Positions 13,105-26,300 of a stretch of 64,000 bases of DNA are shown here, in pieces; position 1 is the stretch's first letter; every line of letters begins with the position of its first letter. The notes beneath the pieces are model-generated. The model saw only the letters and a program-made list of their open reading frames with translations. It did not search any database and was not told the DNA's origin. The translations under genes were made by a program, and so were the position numbers. This DNA is from Plasmodium relictum (Eukaryota > Apicomplexa > Aconoidasida > Haemosporida > Plasmodiidae), in contig NC_041691.1 in assembly GCF_900005765.1 (NCBI RefSeq), forward strand, positions 186,001 to 250,000, read 5' to 3'.

Positions 13105-14004
13105 TTAACTATTAACATACTTTACAACATGTGTACCATCTTTAAAGTACTGAACATAAGACACGATTCCTTTCTTCCATTTACTTATGCCTGTATCTGC
13201 TAATAAAAGCTTTCCATTACAAAGACTATTAACTTTTTTATTTTTTTGAACCATATGACCTATAACCATTTTATTAGATTTTAATAAATTTAATGATTTA
13301 TTTAGAGTATAACATACCTTAAACCCTTTAAAAATATTATAACGATAATAAGAATAATATCTGCTTAAAGTTGGGCCGTATTCACAACATATACACAATT
13401 CTTCTTTCTTTTCCCTTTTTTTTTTTAATAATGCACAATTATCTTCTACTTCTTTTTTTCCTTCTCTGTTTATAAAATCGATACCATATGAAGCATAAAA
13501 AGGTAATATACCTGCATGTAAAAATATAATGTCGTTTACTTTTACAATAAAAGGATTCTTAATTAAATAATTATATATCTTTTCATCTTTCTTAAACAAT
13601 TTGTTTCTATTATTATATTTGGTGTTCTGTTTCTTTTCATTAAATTCTAAACATAAATTTTTTACTTCGTGATTTCCCAAAATCAAAATAATTCTAAAAT
13701 TTTTTTCTTTTCCTTTTTCATTTAATTCTTCAATAAAAAATATAATATTTATATCATCATGATGAGGATCTAAAATATCACCAGTTATAACTATTAATAT
13801 ATTTTCTTTAATAATATTATTATCTTTATCAATTATTTGTTCATTTAGTAAAATTTTTATAAAAGCATCCATATCACTATGTAAATCACTTATACTAAAT
13901 AATGTATGATCCCATTTTAAATTAGAAAAATTATTGCCATATACATAAAATATATTAAATAAAATTATGAAAAAATATGTAAAAATAAATTTTAGTTTAA
14001 CCAT
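13105..14004 (-). CDS. SHLP2: Shewanella-like protein phosphatase SHLP2 (secreted metallophosphatase)
   Basis: 299 residues in a single exon. Residues 1-23 form a hydrophobic signal peptide, so the protein should enter the secretory pathway. The PPP-fold metal motifs are present in order: S-D-L-H-S-D (D40, H42), G-D-I-L-D-P (D76, D79), G-N-H-E (N111, H112), L-H-A-G (about 168) and a later I-G-H (about 253). These replace the G-D-x-H-G and G-D-x-x-D-R-G forms of eukaryotic PP1/PP2A and match the bacterial-like Shelph class, as does the C-C-E-Y-G-P-T-L-S-R block. Known: Shelphs are absent from animals, and Plasmodium SHLP2 is a small phosphatase with tyrosine-phosphatase activity reported for P. 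falciparum. It sits between the DUF726 gene and ISN1, as I recall in P. falciparum. Confidence 0.95.
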   Translation of the reverse strand: MVKLKFIFTYFFIILFNIFYVYGNNFSNLKWDHTLFSISDLHSDMDAFIKILLNEQIIDKDNNIIKENILIVITGDILDPHHDDINIIFFIEELNEKGKEKNFRIILILGNHEVKNLCLEFNEKKQNTKYNNRNKLFKKDEKIYNYLIKNPFIVKVNDIIFLHAGILPFYASYGIDFINREGKKEVEDNCALLKKKREKKEELCICCEYGPTLSRYYSYYRYNIFKGFKVCYTLNKSLNLLKSNKMVIGHMVQKNKKVNSLCNGKLLLADTGISKWKKGIVSYVQYFKDGTHVVKYVNS

Positions 14005-15401
14005 AGCTATTTTTTCAAAAGAAATATAAATAAATTTTATCTATACCTCAAATATATTACTAAAAAAAAATAAAAAGAATATAATAAATATCTACAACTA
14101 TTCAAAATAATAATATATTTAAAAATATTTATGGCAACATTTTGAGTATGTTTAATTACAAGTTAGCCTAAGAATATTAAAAATATATGATTAAAATAAT
14201 TCAAAATAAATTTATTAATAAATGAATTAAAACATGAGATAAAAAGAAAAAATTTATATTATAAAAAAAAAAAAAATATATGTAAATGTATTTTTAGAAA
14301 AATAAAAAATTTTTACCTTTTATTCTTTAAAGAAAATATAAAATTCTAATAAAATTTTAATTATTACTTTCCTTCGCAAAAGAAATAAAAAAAAGATTAT
14401 ATTGAAAATTTTAATTATAATCAAATTTAAAAGTAATTAAATTTTTTTTTTCCTATTATATCAATATTTTACTTCATTTTATCTTAAAACATATATATTT
14501 TTGTTATAACAAAAAAGAAAGAAAATATATACAATATCATTAATTTGCGAGTTTTACAAAAAAAAAATGTTTTAGTTTATCTTTTTTATGTAGATAACTC
14601 TATAAAATTAAAAGATATATTAATAAAATGTTGCTTAAAAAAATGTCTAAAAAAAAATATGAAAAAAAAAAAAGTAAAAATAAAATAAAAACTAAAAAAA
14701 AAATCATAAATGTTTTATATAAAAAAATTCATTAATTTTTTTTCAATTATTGGTATATAAAGGATTTTATTCACCTTTTTAGTCTTTAAAACAATGAAAC
14801 CAAAGCAAATAAGCATTATTAGTGCATGTAAGATAATACAAAAATTCATGTGTAGGGATAAATATACTAAAATATATTATAACAATCTTTTATTATCGAG
14901 ATAGATAATATGTAGAAAAATATATATGAAAATATATTGCTGTAAAAAGGCATTTTATAAAAATAGAAAGAAAAAACTAATAAAAATATATGTAGTAATT
15001 TTTTTAATTTTTAATTATGAAAAATAATTTCTCTTTGAATATTTTTTTTTTTTTACAAAACTTCCATATTTTTATTCAGGTTGTTTTAAGTAAAAACTTA
15101 TAAGAGAATAAAAGTAGAATCATCTTTCTTAGAATAAATAAGCATAACAGATATTTCTCTGAATGATCATTATTAATTTGACTGTTTAAAATACTTCGAA
15201 AGTGTTAAAACGGCAAATTAGTAAATCACTTTAGGAAATTTTATAACAAAAAAAACTTTATAAAATATTTTTCTTCTTATAATAATATTGCATTAAAAAA
15301 AAAAAAAATATTCTTCAATGAAAAATTATAAAAACCAATTATTTTTTAACCTTTTTTTTTTTATTGATATCATATATATAAATATCTTTATTTTATATAA
15401 A
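14005..15401. other. Intergenic between SHLP2 start and ISN1 end, with a higher-GC patch
   Basis: Mostly AT-rich 5' flank of SHLP2. Two segments stand out as less AT-rich than ordinary intergenic DNA. One is a 36-residue + strand ORF at 14794-14904. The other is at about 15090-15240, which holds a 42-residue - strand open frame (15204-15076) and a clean 7-bp hairpin near 15191-15207. No function can be assigned; see findings. Confidence 0.5.
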
Positions 15402-17892
15402 TTATGAGCTTTCATATAAAACTTCAGGAACAAAAGACTTTATATTTAAATTCATTATACTCTTTAGGCAGGCTTTTGTTTCTTGAGGATTACTTACCCA
15501 TAATGTAGGACTACAAAATCTTTCAAAAAAAATTTATACAAAAAAAAAGAAAAATTGAGTTAATTTTTAAATAAATATTTAAGAATAATATTTTTAAAAT
15601 AATTTATGGCAAATAATAAAATTAATTTTTCTTTCTCTTTTTTTCATATATATATATATATTAAACCTTGTTGGAAAATCATTTCCTGAATGTAAAAATT
15701 GATCACCAATATGACAACATTTCTTTTTTTCTATTTTCAGTAATTTTTGTAAAATTAATAATCCCTCTGCTTTATTTCCAATATCTACCCATAAGTCCTG
15801 TCCTCCATTAAAAGCACAATATGGTGCAGTTATTTCTTAAAATTATGAAAATAATAAAAACGTGTAATTTTTAATGAAAAAAAAAAAAAAAGTTAACAAA
15901 TTTTCTGTATATAAATGTATTTTATTAATATTTTTTACAAAAAATAAAATATAATAAAAATCAAATTGTTTATATTTATGTACATATTTATTCCTATCTT
16001 ACTTTTTTTTATAATCTCCTTTTTTATACGAATAACAGCTTCTTCTAATACTTCATATTTTATCATGTAATTTTTAGGTTCTGTAAAAAAATATGAATTA
16101 AATATTTGTAAAACTTCGGAAATAAAAAAAGAAAATGAAATGGAGAGATAATATATATATATATGTATGTGAAATTTACATTATACCATTTATGTTATTT
16201 AGTGATGGCATCTGTTTTGGAACTAGACCAATTGATTTTTCTTTTCTTTGAATTTTTGCACATAATTTAAAGTCTGTTATTACTTGTTCTAAACACTTTT
16301 GAGAAATATTTAATATATCTTGAATAGTTTCTTCATCTACATGCTTCTTATAATGTGTCCACTCTTCCTCTGGTACTGAATATAAATTTGTTTTTTCATT
16401 GCATCTATATAAAATAAATAAATAACACAAAATAAAATTATAGCTTTTCTCAAATATTTATAAATGGAAATATTTCAACGGATGATTATACATCTATTAG
16501 TATCATTTATAGACATTCTCTTTGAGTATATATTTATGTATTACACTATAGTAATTAAAAATATGTTTTGTTTTAAAGTATTTTTAGTTTTTTACTTAAA
16601 TAAATAATTACTTTCACCTCCCATCACATAAAAATTTTTGTAAGATCCATCTTCTATGTTATGTTTGGAAAAATATTTTAATAAATTCTCTAATCTTTTT
16701 TGATATTTTTCTGCATCATTGTTATAGCCTTAAAAATATAGATATCATAAAATAATATATAAAAATATGTTTATATAAATAATTTTACGTTATATATATA
16801 CTAACATGCTGCAGTAACTATAGCTATATTCATTTTCTTTAACAAAATAGAAATGTAGCTAGCCAATACTTCATCATGAAAATCATGGCCATCAGGATAC
16901 AATGTTTCATCAGCATCAAAAGTTAATAAATCTAAACCTTCTTCAAGAGATAAAATCTTTAATAGAAAAAAAAAATAAAAAAGTTAATGAAATAATAAAA
17001 AAAAATTATATATTTTATTAAATTTTAGAATTTTTAATTTTATTATTTTGGTCTTATTACTTGAGCAAGATTAAAGATATGCCTAACTTCATTAAATGTA
17101 GGAGGAACATACAATCTTTTTGTTATTTGGTATTTTTCATTATATGTATGAAATGCTTTTGATATAGGTAATTTTGTAAAAAATATTCCTAATGTAAATT
17201 TTAATTAAAAATATATTTCAATAATTTCTTTATTTTAATTTTATTTTTTTTATCAATAATTTTAGGATAAATAAAAATAAATACTATTTTTATCTTTATA
17301 TTTTTAAGCATCAAAACTAACCAACATCATCTATTAAATATTTTAATCTGCTATGTAGAGGATTATTATAATGATCAATAAACATTTCTTCTACACTTTG
17401 TAAAACATTATTAATATTTTTATCAATACAATTTGAGACAAAAAGAGATTTTAAAATATCAACTAAAAACATTATTAAACTATCCCTATTTTTTAATTGG
17501 TTGTAACTATAATGATTGTTCAAGTGAACAATATTTTTTTTCGTATCAGAATTTATAACTATGAAAAAATTAAATAAAATTTTATTGATAATTATAATTT
17601 CTTCATAATTTTTAAATATTAAATCTATTAATACATAAAAAATTGAATAATTATTTCTTTAGTTTTATTACATTATTATTCACTAAATATCCTTTATTCT
17701 TTTCTTTTATTTTTATAATTTATTTGTCCTTTTAATTTATATATATATATATATATATAAATATATTTTTTTTTTTTTACTATATTTACCATTTCTATCT
17801 GATAAGGCCAAAAAATCATATTGATCTTGTTCAAAGATACTAAAATGGATATCATCAATTTTATCATATACATTAATATCTAATTTTTTCAT
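15402..17892 (-). CDS. ISN1: IMP-specific 5'-nucleotidase ISN1, nine exons
   Basis: Exons rebuilt by hand, 5' to 3': 17892-17790, 17558-17322, 17188-17061, 16956-16806, 16728-16596, 16404-16187, 16080-16003, 15835-15667, 15519-15402. All introns are GT-AG, the phases agree throughout, and the total is 1335 bases for 444 residues, the length I recall for the P. falciparum protein. Exon 4 carries the HAD-like nucleophile motif DADETLYPDG. Exon 8 carries GGQDLWVDIG and the acidic motif GDQFLHSGNDFP. Known: ISN1 dephosphorylates IMP to inosine and phosphate in the cytosol, in purine salvage and nucleotide balance; it occurs in fungi and apicomplexans but not in humans. Eight short introns make it by far the most fragmented gene here, so single-frame ORFs see only exons 2 and 6. 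The acceptor of exon 5 is the least certain junction. Confidence 0.96.
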
Positions 17893-18530
17893 CTTTTAAA
17901 TAAAAATATTTAAAAATTTTTAAATTTCATATAATTTATAATATTTTATATCTCAATAATACTTATTTTAAAATTTGTGTAACGCACACGAATTCTTTTA
18001 AAGAAGTTATTTTGAAAATAGTGTGTATATTTTAAAAAAAAATAATTAATAAAAGAGGCGATATTAGACAAGAATAAATTAATTTATCTATTTTACTTCA
18101 TCTAAAATTGAATTAAGCTTAAATATATAATAAATAATTTTCACTAAAAATTAATTATTACAGTTCCTTTTTTTATATTTGGTGTGCATTAACTCTGTAC
18201 ACTCTTCGTTAAAATTTAAAAAAAAAAAATATTCTTTATAAATAAAACCTTTTTGTTAAATGCATTTAAAAATAGTGTATGATTATTTCAGTAAATGTTT
18301 ACATTTTTTCAGGAAATAAAATACATCATGTATATTTGATATAAAATAAAATGTGTAAATTATATTTCTTTTTAATATCTCACAATTTTATCAAAAATAT
18401 TTTATTTAATATTTTTTTTATATATATAAATTATAAGATTTATTCAAATGTAAAAAAAAAAAAAAATTCAATGTATAAAGTTAGAAGATAGTTATATTTT
18501 TTTATTTTACAAAAAGTCAAAAAAATAAAA

Positions 18531-18592
18531 AAAAAATAAAATAAAATAAAATAAAATAAAATAATATAATATAATATAATATAATAAAAATT
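18531..18592 (+). repeat. AAAAT then ATATA pentamer microsatellite
   Basis: Successive AAAAT units pass into TATAA-type units over about 60 bases in the ISN1 upstream region. Confidence 0.85.
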
Positions 18593-19083
18593 AATGTAAT
18601 ATACGCATTTTATTTAATTTAATACAAAGCTATTATATATATTTGGTAAAAATATATTAGTTTTTGAATATTAAAAAAAACATTTATCCGCAACATTTTA
18701 TATATACTATTTTATTATTATCTTTTTTATGTAATTATTTTTTTTTTTTTGAAAACGATGTAAAGACAAAAATGAAGAATAATAGGTGTACTTATAAATA
18801 CACAAATGTATATGAACTTACGCATGTAAATAAATCATGTATTTAGGAAAACAAGAAAAATATATACATATATATAAAAATAATTTAATTTTGTATGTAA
18901 TTTTTATTCATATTTTTATCTTTATAATTTTTTTTATAATGTGCATTTTTTTGTTGATTATAATTTTTTACATATTTTGTGTCCCCTTTTTTTTGGGCCC
19001 AATTAGATTTTTCATCTTTCATTTGTGTTCTTCTTTCTTGCATAAACATAAATCTAATGAAAAAAAAAATATTAATATATGTA

Positions 19084-19087
<4 letters not shown>

Positions 19088-19131
<44 letters not shown>
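19088..19131 (+). repeat. (TA)n microsatellite
   Basis: About 22 uninterrupted TA dinucleotides just downstream of the eIF3c stop codon, followed by a TGCATGTA sequence at about 19137-19144. Confidence 0.9.
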
Positions 19132-19135
<4 letters not shown>

Positions 19136-19165
19136 TATGCATGTACATTATTTAAGTTTTTTAGG

Positions 19166-22158
19166 TTACTTTGGGTTTTTCATATTTAAAGCTAATTCAT
19201 TTTGTTCCATTACATCATTGACATTTTCCGCTAATTTAAGAGCCATTGACTGAAGAGTTGTGGGATTAATTTTGTTAATAAGAATAAATTGACTACTTTC
19301 ATTCCAACATGCAGGTATTTCTTGATTTATCATCATTTTACTTAAAATGGAATGAACAGTATTTTGATTTAAATCAAACATAAGACATAACTGTTCTATC
19401 GAGAACGAATCATATATAGATATATAACGAAAAATATAAGTTCTCATAGCTTCTTGCTTAATTTTTTCTTTCAATATATTCTGTACTTTTTCCTTATCAG
19501 TAAATTTAGACCAAATTGACAAACTGAAAATTTTTTCACAACATAATTTCCAATTTCCTTTTTGTAAATATTTTGTTGCTAATATGATAATTTCCTTATT
19601 ATTTTCTGGTGGACTATTAAAAATTTGTTTGTCATACATGTCAAGAAATCGTCTAAATTGTCTTGATATAATATCTTTTTTTGATTCATAAGAATTTTTC
19701 GCTAGATTTGGAACTTCCAATAACATAGCACATATATTATTAACACATTCAATTAATTCAATTGATATATGCATATGGAAAGAAAGTAACCTCCTTTTTT
19801 CTGCCCTTTCTTGCTCTAAAGTTTTCTCTTGATTTTTTAAATTTGATATTCCTTGAGCAATTAATTCTTTATGCTTATTTTGAGAACATATTTCTACTAA
19901 ACAACAATGAGCTTCATAAATTCTTCCATGTCTAAATGCACATAACCCTAATTGGATTAAATTTCTGTTATATAATATTTGTGTTTGTATATCTGAATTA
20001 AGTGCCAATTCGTGTACATTAGCAACATTCAATAATTCTTTAGCTTCCAAAAAATCATCATATAAACTTTTATTATAAGATAACTGCAGTAATGCCCTTA
20101 TTTTTTGCTGCTTTGTACCATATTCGAATATTTCATAAACATAATTTTCGACTATTTTTTTTGGGCATATTTCTATTTGCGTCATAACATCATTTCCTTC
20201 ACTTATTTTTTCTTTTGATTTTTCTTTGGTATTATTTTCTTTATTTAAATTATTATTGTTTTTATTATTATTTAATGACTCTAAGCATTCTTTTCCATAA
20301 ATTACAAAATTCCATATTTGTTTAAAAATAGTTTCTGACTTGTAATACATATGTTCCAAAATTCTAGCTGAAATATATATTGCTAGTTCAGGCATTTTTT
20401 TGGTATATTTCACATAGTTATAGCCTTTATACAACAAACCAATTACATGAATAGTTTTTCCCAACCTTTTTCTATATTCTTCTGTTTGAACATCTATATA
20501 TAATAAAGCTTTTAATAATTCATCATCTAATTTGGCTAAAAAAGAAATAAGTGTTTTACAAGATTTTACGATTTTCTCTTTTTCATTAGTACTTTCTTCT
20601 GTAATTTCTTCTGCAAGATTAATGGATACTAAATAAAAATTGTCATTTTGAATTAACAAATCCAATATAAGCTCAATATATTTAAAAGCCTTATTCCAAA
20701 TATTAAATGACATGTATGTATAAACACTTGAGACAACATCAAACTCTAAGTTAATTAAATGCTCTAATACTTCAATATAAGATTGAGTACTTATTGATTT
20801 TGCTATTTCACATAACTTCGATAAGATGTTAATGTGTTCATGTTTATCTAATCCCTTTCTTCCTCTCTTTTCAATTACTAATTTTACTCTTTTTCTTATG
20901 GCATCTTCTGTCAAATTCTTGGTATTTAATAAATCGAAATATCCTTTATTTTTAGAAGATTGGCTTTCATCAATATGTGCTATTTTTTCTTCTTTTTTAG
21001 TAATCTCTTTTTTTAACTTTTTCACTTTTGTTGTTTTTTTTTTTTCTACTTTTTCACTAGTTTTTAATCCCCATTTACTGATAGCACTTTTTGTTTTATC
21101 CTCTTCTTCATTCGATGCATATTCTTCTTCATCACTATATGACCATTCATCACTATTATCTTCTTCTTCAACATTTTTATCTGAATCTTTTTTAGATTTT
21201 TCCACTTTTTTTTTTTTTTTTTCTTCCACCTCTTCTTCCTCTTCCTCTTCTTCATCTTCATCTTCATCTTCTTCATTTTCTTCTAAATCATCTTTAAAGT
21301 CATCTGGATTTTCATTATAAGCATTTAGTCTATCTTGATAAAATTCACTACATTTTCGAATTTTTGCTCTTAATTTATTTAGTGTTTGCGCTTTATTTTT
21401 ACTTAAATTCTTCTTTTCTACATTATTTTGAAAAGTTTTTTCTACATATTTAGATAGTTTATCTAAGTAAACTATTGCAAATTTTGGAATATTTTCAGAA
21501 CTTTCTTTAATCATAAATTTATACAAATTTTCGTAATCTTTTAGGAGTTGGTTAAATTCATTATTGTTCATATTTTCATTTAGACTATTCCCTATATTTT
21601 CATAAAAATCTAATCTTTTTCCTTCATAACTTTTTATAACTCTTTCTTCTTCTTCTGAGCTACTGCTATCTATAGCTGCCCATCTTTCTGCCTGTGCTGA
21701 TACAAGAGGCTTCTTATTCTAAAAAAAAAATATAAATAGAAGAAAAATATAGAAGGGAAATACATATCAAATAAAATCTTCATCATAGAGAATGAAAAAA
21801 AAAATAACAAATACTGTTATGTAACTAAGTAAAATAACGATTATAAACAATATCAAATAACAATAATAATAATAAATTATAAAGGTAATAAAAAAATATA
21901 TTATAATTAAAATATATTTATGTTAATATAATAAAATGAAATATATAACATTTGTTCACTTTTCAAAATTTTTTTTTTTATATAAAAGTTTTTATATTAT
22001 TTTAAGTTATATATATGTGTCAAGTATCTTTAATGTATATATTTTATTTTATTTATTTTTTTTTTTTTAATTATTACATCAATTTCATTTTCAGATGATT
22101 CAGTTATATTATCCCCACTTTCTTCATCTACGGCTTTTGCCCAAAATTTTGATTGCAT
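19166..22158 (-). CDS. eIF3c: Eukaryotic translation initiation factor 3 subunit C, two exons
   Basis: Exon 1 (22158-22078, 27 codons) starts M-Q-S-K-F-W-A and joins in phase 0 to exon 2 (21718-19166). The product is 877 residues, close to the family's usual length. The apparent start at 21571 inside exon 2 is therefore not the real one; the 49 codons before it include A-E-R-W-A-A-I-D-S-S-S-S-E-E-E-E. The N-terminal third has a Glu/Asp/Lys-rich insert. The C-terminal PCI region includes KWKLCCEKIFSLSIW and a winged-helix segment with SIEQLCLMFDLNQNTVHSIL. Known: eIF3c is a core scaffold of the eIF3 complex on the 40S ribosome and contacts eIF5 and eIF1; eIF5 is also in this window, but the genes are far apart and independent. 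Confidence 0.95.
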
Positions 22159-23374
22159 TTTTAAAAAAAAAAATAATAATAAATTAAAAATGTAGATATA
22201 AATAAAGCATATATGGGTAAATAAATATATATAGCAAAATTTATTATTTTTAAAAAACCTTCAACGGAAATTACAATATGATTAAAATGAAACACAATAA
22301 CATGTAATGTATAATGATAAGATGTAATATAATAAAATATAATGAAATATAACAGAATATGTATTTAAAACAATCTATATAAAAAAAAAAAAAAAATATA
22401 TACATATATGTATATTTATTTTTATATATTTATTTTATTTATATTCATTTAATATAATTTTAATTTTTTTTTTTTTTTTTCTTTTTAAACTGTTTTTGAA
22501 GCAAAGTATTCTAATTGTGCTCTTTATATATATAACAATATTTTTTTTTTTTTTTTTGAATTTGCAATATGCAAAAATTGTAATGCAATTTTATATTCAT
22601 TCAAACATTAATATACTAGTTCCCATCGTATTATATATATATACTAAATCTAAACTTTTATTAATAATAAATCCATATATAAATTTTTTTTCTTTTTAAT
22701 AAAAAAAAATAATAATAATAGTAAAATAAATACTTAAGGATATATTATTTTATTTTTATAAAAGAATGAAAACTTTTTTTTTTTTCTTTTAAAATTTTTT
22801 TTTTTTTTTTTTGTAAAATTATTAAATTTTTTATTTGTATGTAATTTTTCTATATATTTTTTCTATTTCATTCTACATAAATTTCTATGAAATTCTTATA
22901 AGGAATACATTTTTATTTCATATTCATTGTATTTATTAGTAAAGATACATAAAATTATTAAAGTGTTATTTTTTGTATAGTATAAAAATAATCCTTTTAA
23001 AGTATTATCTACTACCTTATAATTTATAAAAAAAAAAAAAAAAAAGATATATTATTAATAGGTGTAAAAAATTTTAAATTAAACTAAAATAAAATTAAAA
23101 TAGCACATCTATTACATTAATATTGAAATGCCGTAAATATGCATTTAATTAAATATATTAGATGTTTAAATTTTTTTTTTTTTTTACAAAAATTAAAAAA
23201 ATTGTGTTATAGAACTAAAATATATGTGAACAGGATTAAAAAGAAAAAAAAAATAGATTTAATAAAATATAATTTTTTTTTTTACATTTTGGTTTATGTT
23301 GAATCTTTAAGATTTTTTCTTAAAATTGCTTAATTTTTCTATATTATTATTATATATATATTTAGTTATGTAAG
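22159..23374. other. Intergenic upstream of eIF3c
   Basis: About 1.2 kb of homopolymer-rich DNA that should hold the eIF3c promoter and the 3' UTR of the next - strand gene. A 64-codon + strand ORF at 23139-23333 starts with ATG but is Lys/Phe-rich and unsupported. Confidence 0.6.
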
Positions 23375-26300
23375 TTATCTATAATAATAATTTGAATAAA
23401 GATCTTCATATTTATTTCTTTTATTTTCATTAAATTTATTTTTATTTTGATAATTAAAATATGAATATTTTTTATCTTTTTCCAAGTCGTGTGTATACAT
23501 GTCTAATTTATCTTTTTCTTCTCTTTCAAAATTGTAATTCATTTCTATAGATTTAATTCTTTTATTTAGACCATTTAAATTATTCATGATATTTGTTATA
23601 ATTTCATCATTTTTTTTCTCAACATTTGAAGAGTTTTCATTGTAATTATACTTATTTTTCAAAATTTTTTCAAAAGAATAATTAGTGAATGGATCTCCTT
23701 GTTTGTAAAAAGAACTTTTTAATGAACCAAAGCTATTACTGTTTTTCTTTGTTCCCATTGAATTGTTCGATATATCTTCATATAAATTGTAACTATTTAA
23801 ATCATAAGAATTGCTTCCTTCTGAATCTAATTTATTTTTTTCAAAATCAAAATAAATATCTTCGTAATTTTTGGAAAAATTATCGCTATAACTTAAATTA
23901 ATATTTCTATCATTTAAAATTTCATTTGTTAAATTTCCTAGTTCATTCTTAATATCAAAATCATTCAATTCATTTTTTAATTCATCATCTATTATTTCAT
24001 CATTTTTAAAAATATTATAACTATTGGTACCGTTTAACTCACCTGAATACATAAATTTCATAGGATACATAGATCCAATTTCAGCGTTAGACGATTCATA
24101 ATTATTTTTGAAATACTCTCTTAATTTATTGTCATTTTTTTTTCCATTATTTGATTCATTGTAGATATGAGTTTTTAAAGAATTTAAATTTACATAATCA
24201 TTATCATCAATTTTTAAGAAAGAGCTTTCTGTTTCCGTTTCAAAAATATCATCTTTTTCCTCAACATATAATTCTTCATCTACTGGTAAAAAATTCTCAT
24301 TATTACTCATATTTTTTTCTATAAGATCCCGTAAATGTTCTTCATGTAAACTATTATACTTTAAATTTTTATTCCTCATTTTTAATAATTTTTTTTTCTT
24401 TTCTTCTCTCATTTTTTCTTCTTTTAATTTTTCTTCTCTCATTTTTTCTTCTTTTAATTTTTCTTCTTTCAACTTTTCCTCTTTTAATTTCTCTTCTTTC
24501 AACTTTTCTTCATCTTTTTTTTTATTTATAAGATTATTTATTATTATAGAATTGTTTTTATAGGAGTTCTTTACTAATGATTTGTTTCCTACTTTATTTG
24601 AACTATATTTCCTTTTTAAAGTTTTATTGGATTCAATTTTATTTTTAGACATCCTTTCTCTAAAATTTCTCTTCCTTTGTTTTTCTTTTTGATCAAAAAT
24701 ATTGTAATTACTTAATTCTATATTATTTAAATTTTTCATTTCTTTTTTTTTGGTATCTATATCTTCTTTTGAATCTATTTCGTTACCAGTGAATTTGTCA
24801 TTTTCATTATTTATGTCTTTTTCTAAATTTTTTTCTAATGTATTAAAGAAAATTGTGTTCATTCCTTTAATTGGTTTATATTCATCGTCATTTACTAAAT
24901 ACTCAGTTTTATCTTTATCATCGGGTAGGTAATATGATAAAGGATTTTTTTGATAAAATTTTTTAAAAAAATCAATAAAAATACCTTTTTTTTTTTCCTC
25001 TTTTTCTTTTATTTCTGCTAATTCTTTTTCTGGTTTCTTCTTCATTTCTTCTAATATTTTTTCTTCTTCTTTCTTTTTTATCTCTTCTAATCTTTTTTCT
25101 TCTTGTTTCTTCATTTCTTCTAATATTTTTGCTTCTTCTCTCTTTTTTATCTCCTCTAATCTTTTTTCTTCTTGTTTCTTCATTTCTTCTAATATTTTTG
25201 CTTCTTCTCTCTTCTTTATCTCTTCTAATCTTTTTTCTTCTTGTTTCTTCATTTCTTCTAATATTTTTGCTTCTTCTCTCTTCTTTATCTCTTCTAATCT
25301 TTTTTCTTCTTGTTTTTTCATTTCTTCTAATCTTTTGATTTCTTCTTGCTTCTTCATTTCTTCTAATCTTTTGATTTCTTCTTGCTTCTTCATTTCTTCT
25401 AATCTTTTGATTTCTTCTTGCTTCTTCATTTCTTCTAATATTTTTATTTTATCTTGTTTCTTCGATTCTCCAACCTTTTTTAAATCTTCAATTTTTTCTT
25501 TTTTGTTTTCCCTTAAGTTATTTTCCAAATATGTTTTGTCTATTAAAATACTTTCAATTTCGCTTTTATCTAAGTCTTCTTTTTTCATTTCATCAATTTC
25601 ATTAACATCCTTTTCAATAGTTAAATCACTAGTATCTAAAGCCTGATAAATTAATTTCCTTTTATATTTCAAGTCAAAATCTTGATTGTTCTCATTATTA
25701 ATTATATTATCTTTCTTAATATTATATATCAAATCGTTTTCTAAATGACCATTCTCTTTTTTCTTTCTATCAACAAAACTATTTAAATTTATCTTATAAT
25801 TTATTAGTTTCTCTTTTAATTTTAATTTTGCCTTTTCTAGAATACCTGCATGTGCCGTGTCAAATTTAGAAAAATTGTTTTTTGAGAAAGTTCTTTTTAA
25901 AAGTTTGCTTTTTTTATTTATGCTATTTTTTTTTAATATAGTGTTATGAGAACTCGATTTTTTTTTATAGTAATTTCTTTTATTTTTTCCATATTTTGGT
26001 CTTCCCAATTTATAAAAAATCTCATTTTCATAAATGTTTTGTTTCATTTTTCTATTTAAATTAGCAACCTTTTTTTTATTTAATTGTAATAAATTTTCTT
26101 TTTCATTGTTTTTATCTATAGTATCTTTCCTTACATTTGATTTTTCATCATAATCAGATAAGTTATCGGGTTCACTTTTGTATCCAGTAATAACTTCAAA
26201 GAATTTTTCAGCAATAAAAGTATAATCATTAAAACCATTATCGCTCTTTGAAGCTGACAATTTTTTCAAAACCATATTTTTTTTTTCTCTTTTTACTATT

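Larger units (their letters stand above)
17893..19165. other. Intergenic between ISN1 start and eIF3c end
   Basis: ISN1 5' flank and eIF3c 3' flank. It holds the AAAAT/ATATA pentamer tract (18531-18592) and the TA dinucleotide run near 19090. The open frame at 18664-18846 lacks an ATG and looks random. No gene is supported. Confidence 0.65.

Noticed and set aside
16176-16430. 84-codon - strand ORF taken as a separate small gene
   Set aside because: It is exon 6 of ISN1 with intronic codons at both ends.
18664-18846. 60-codon + strand ORF between ISN1 and eIF3c
   Set aside because: Starts at TTG, not ATG; no splice context and no coding bias.
20826-21320. 164-codon + strand Ser/Phe ORF opposite eIF3c
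   Set aside because: Shadow of the acidic Glu/Lys insert of eIF3c.
23139-23333. 64-codon + strand ORF with an ATG start
   Set aside because: Lys/Phe-rich from homopolymers and squeezed against the 3' end of the 2227-residue gene; kept only as a remote possibility.
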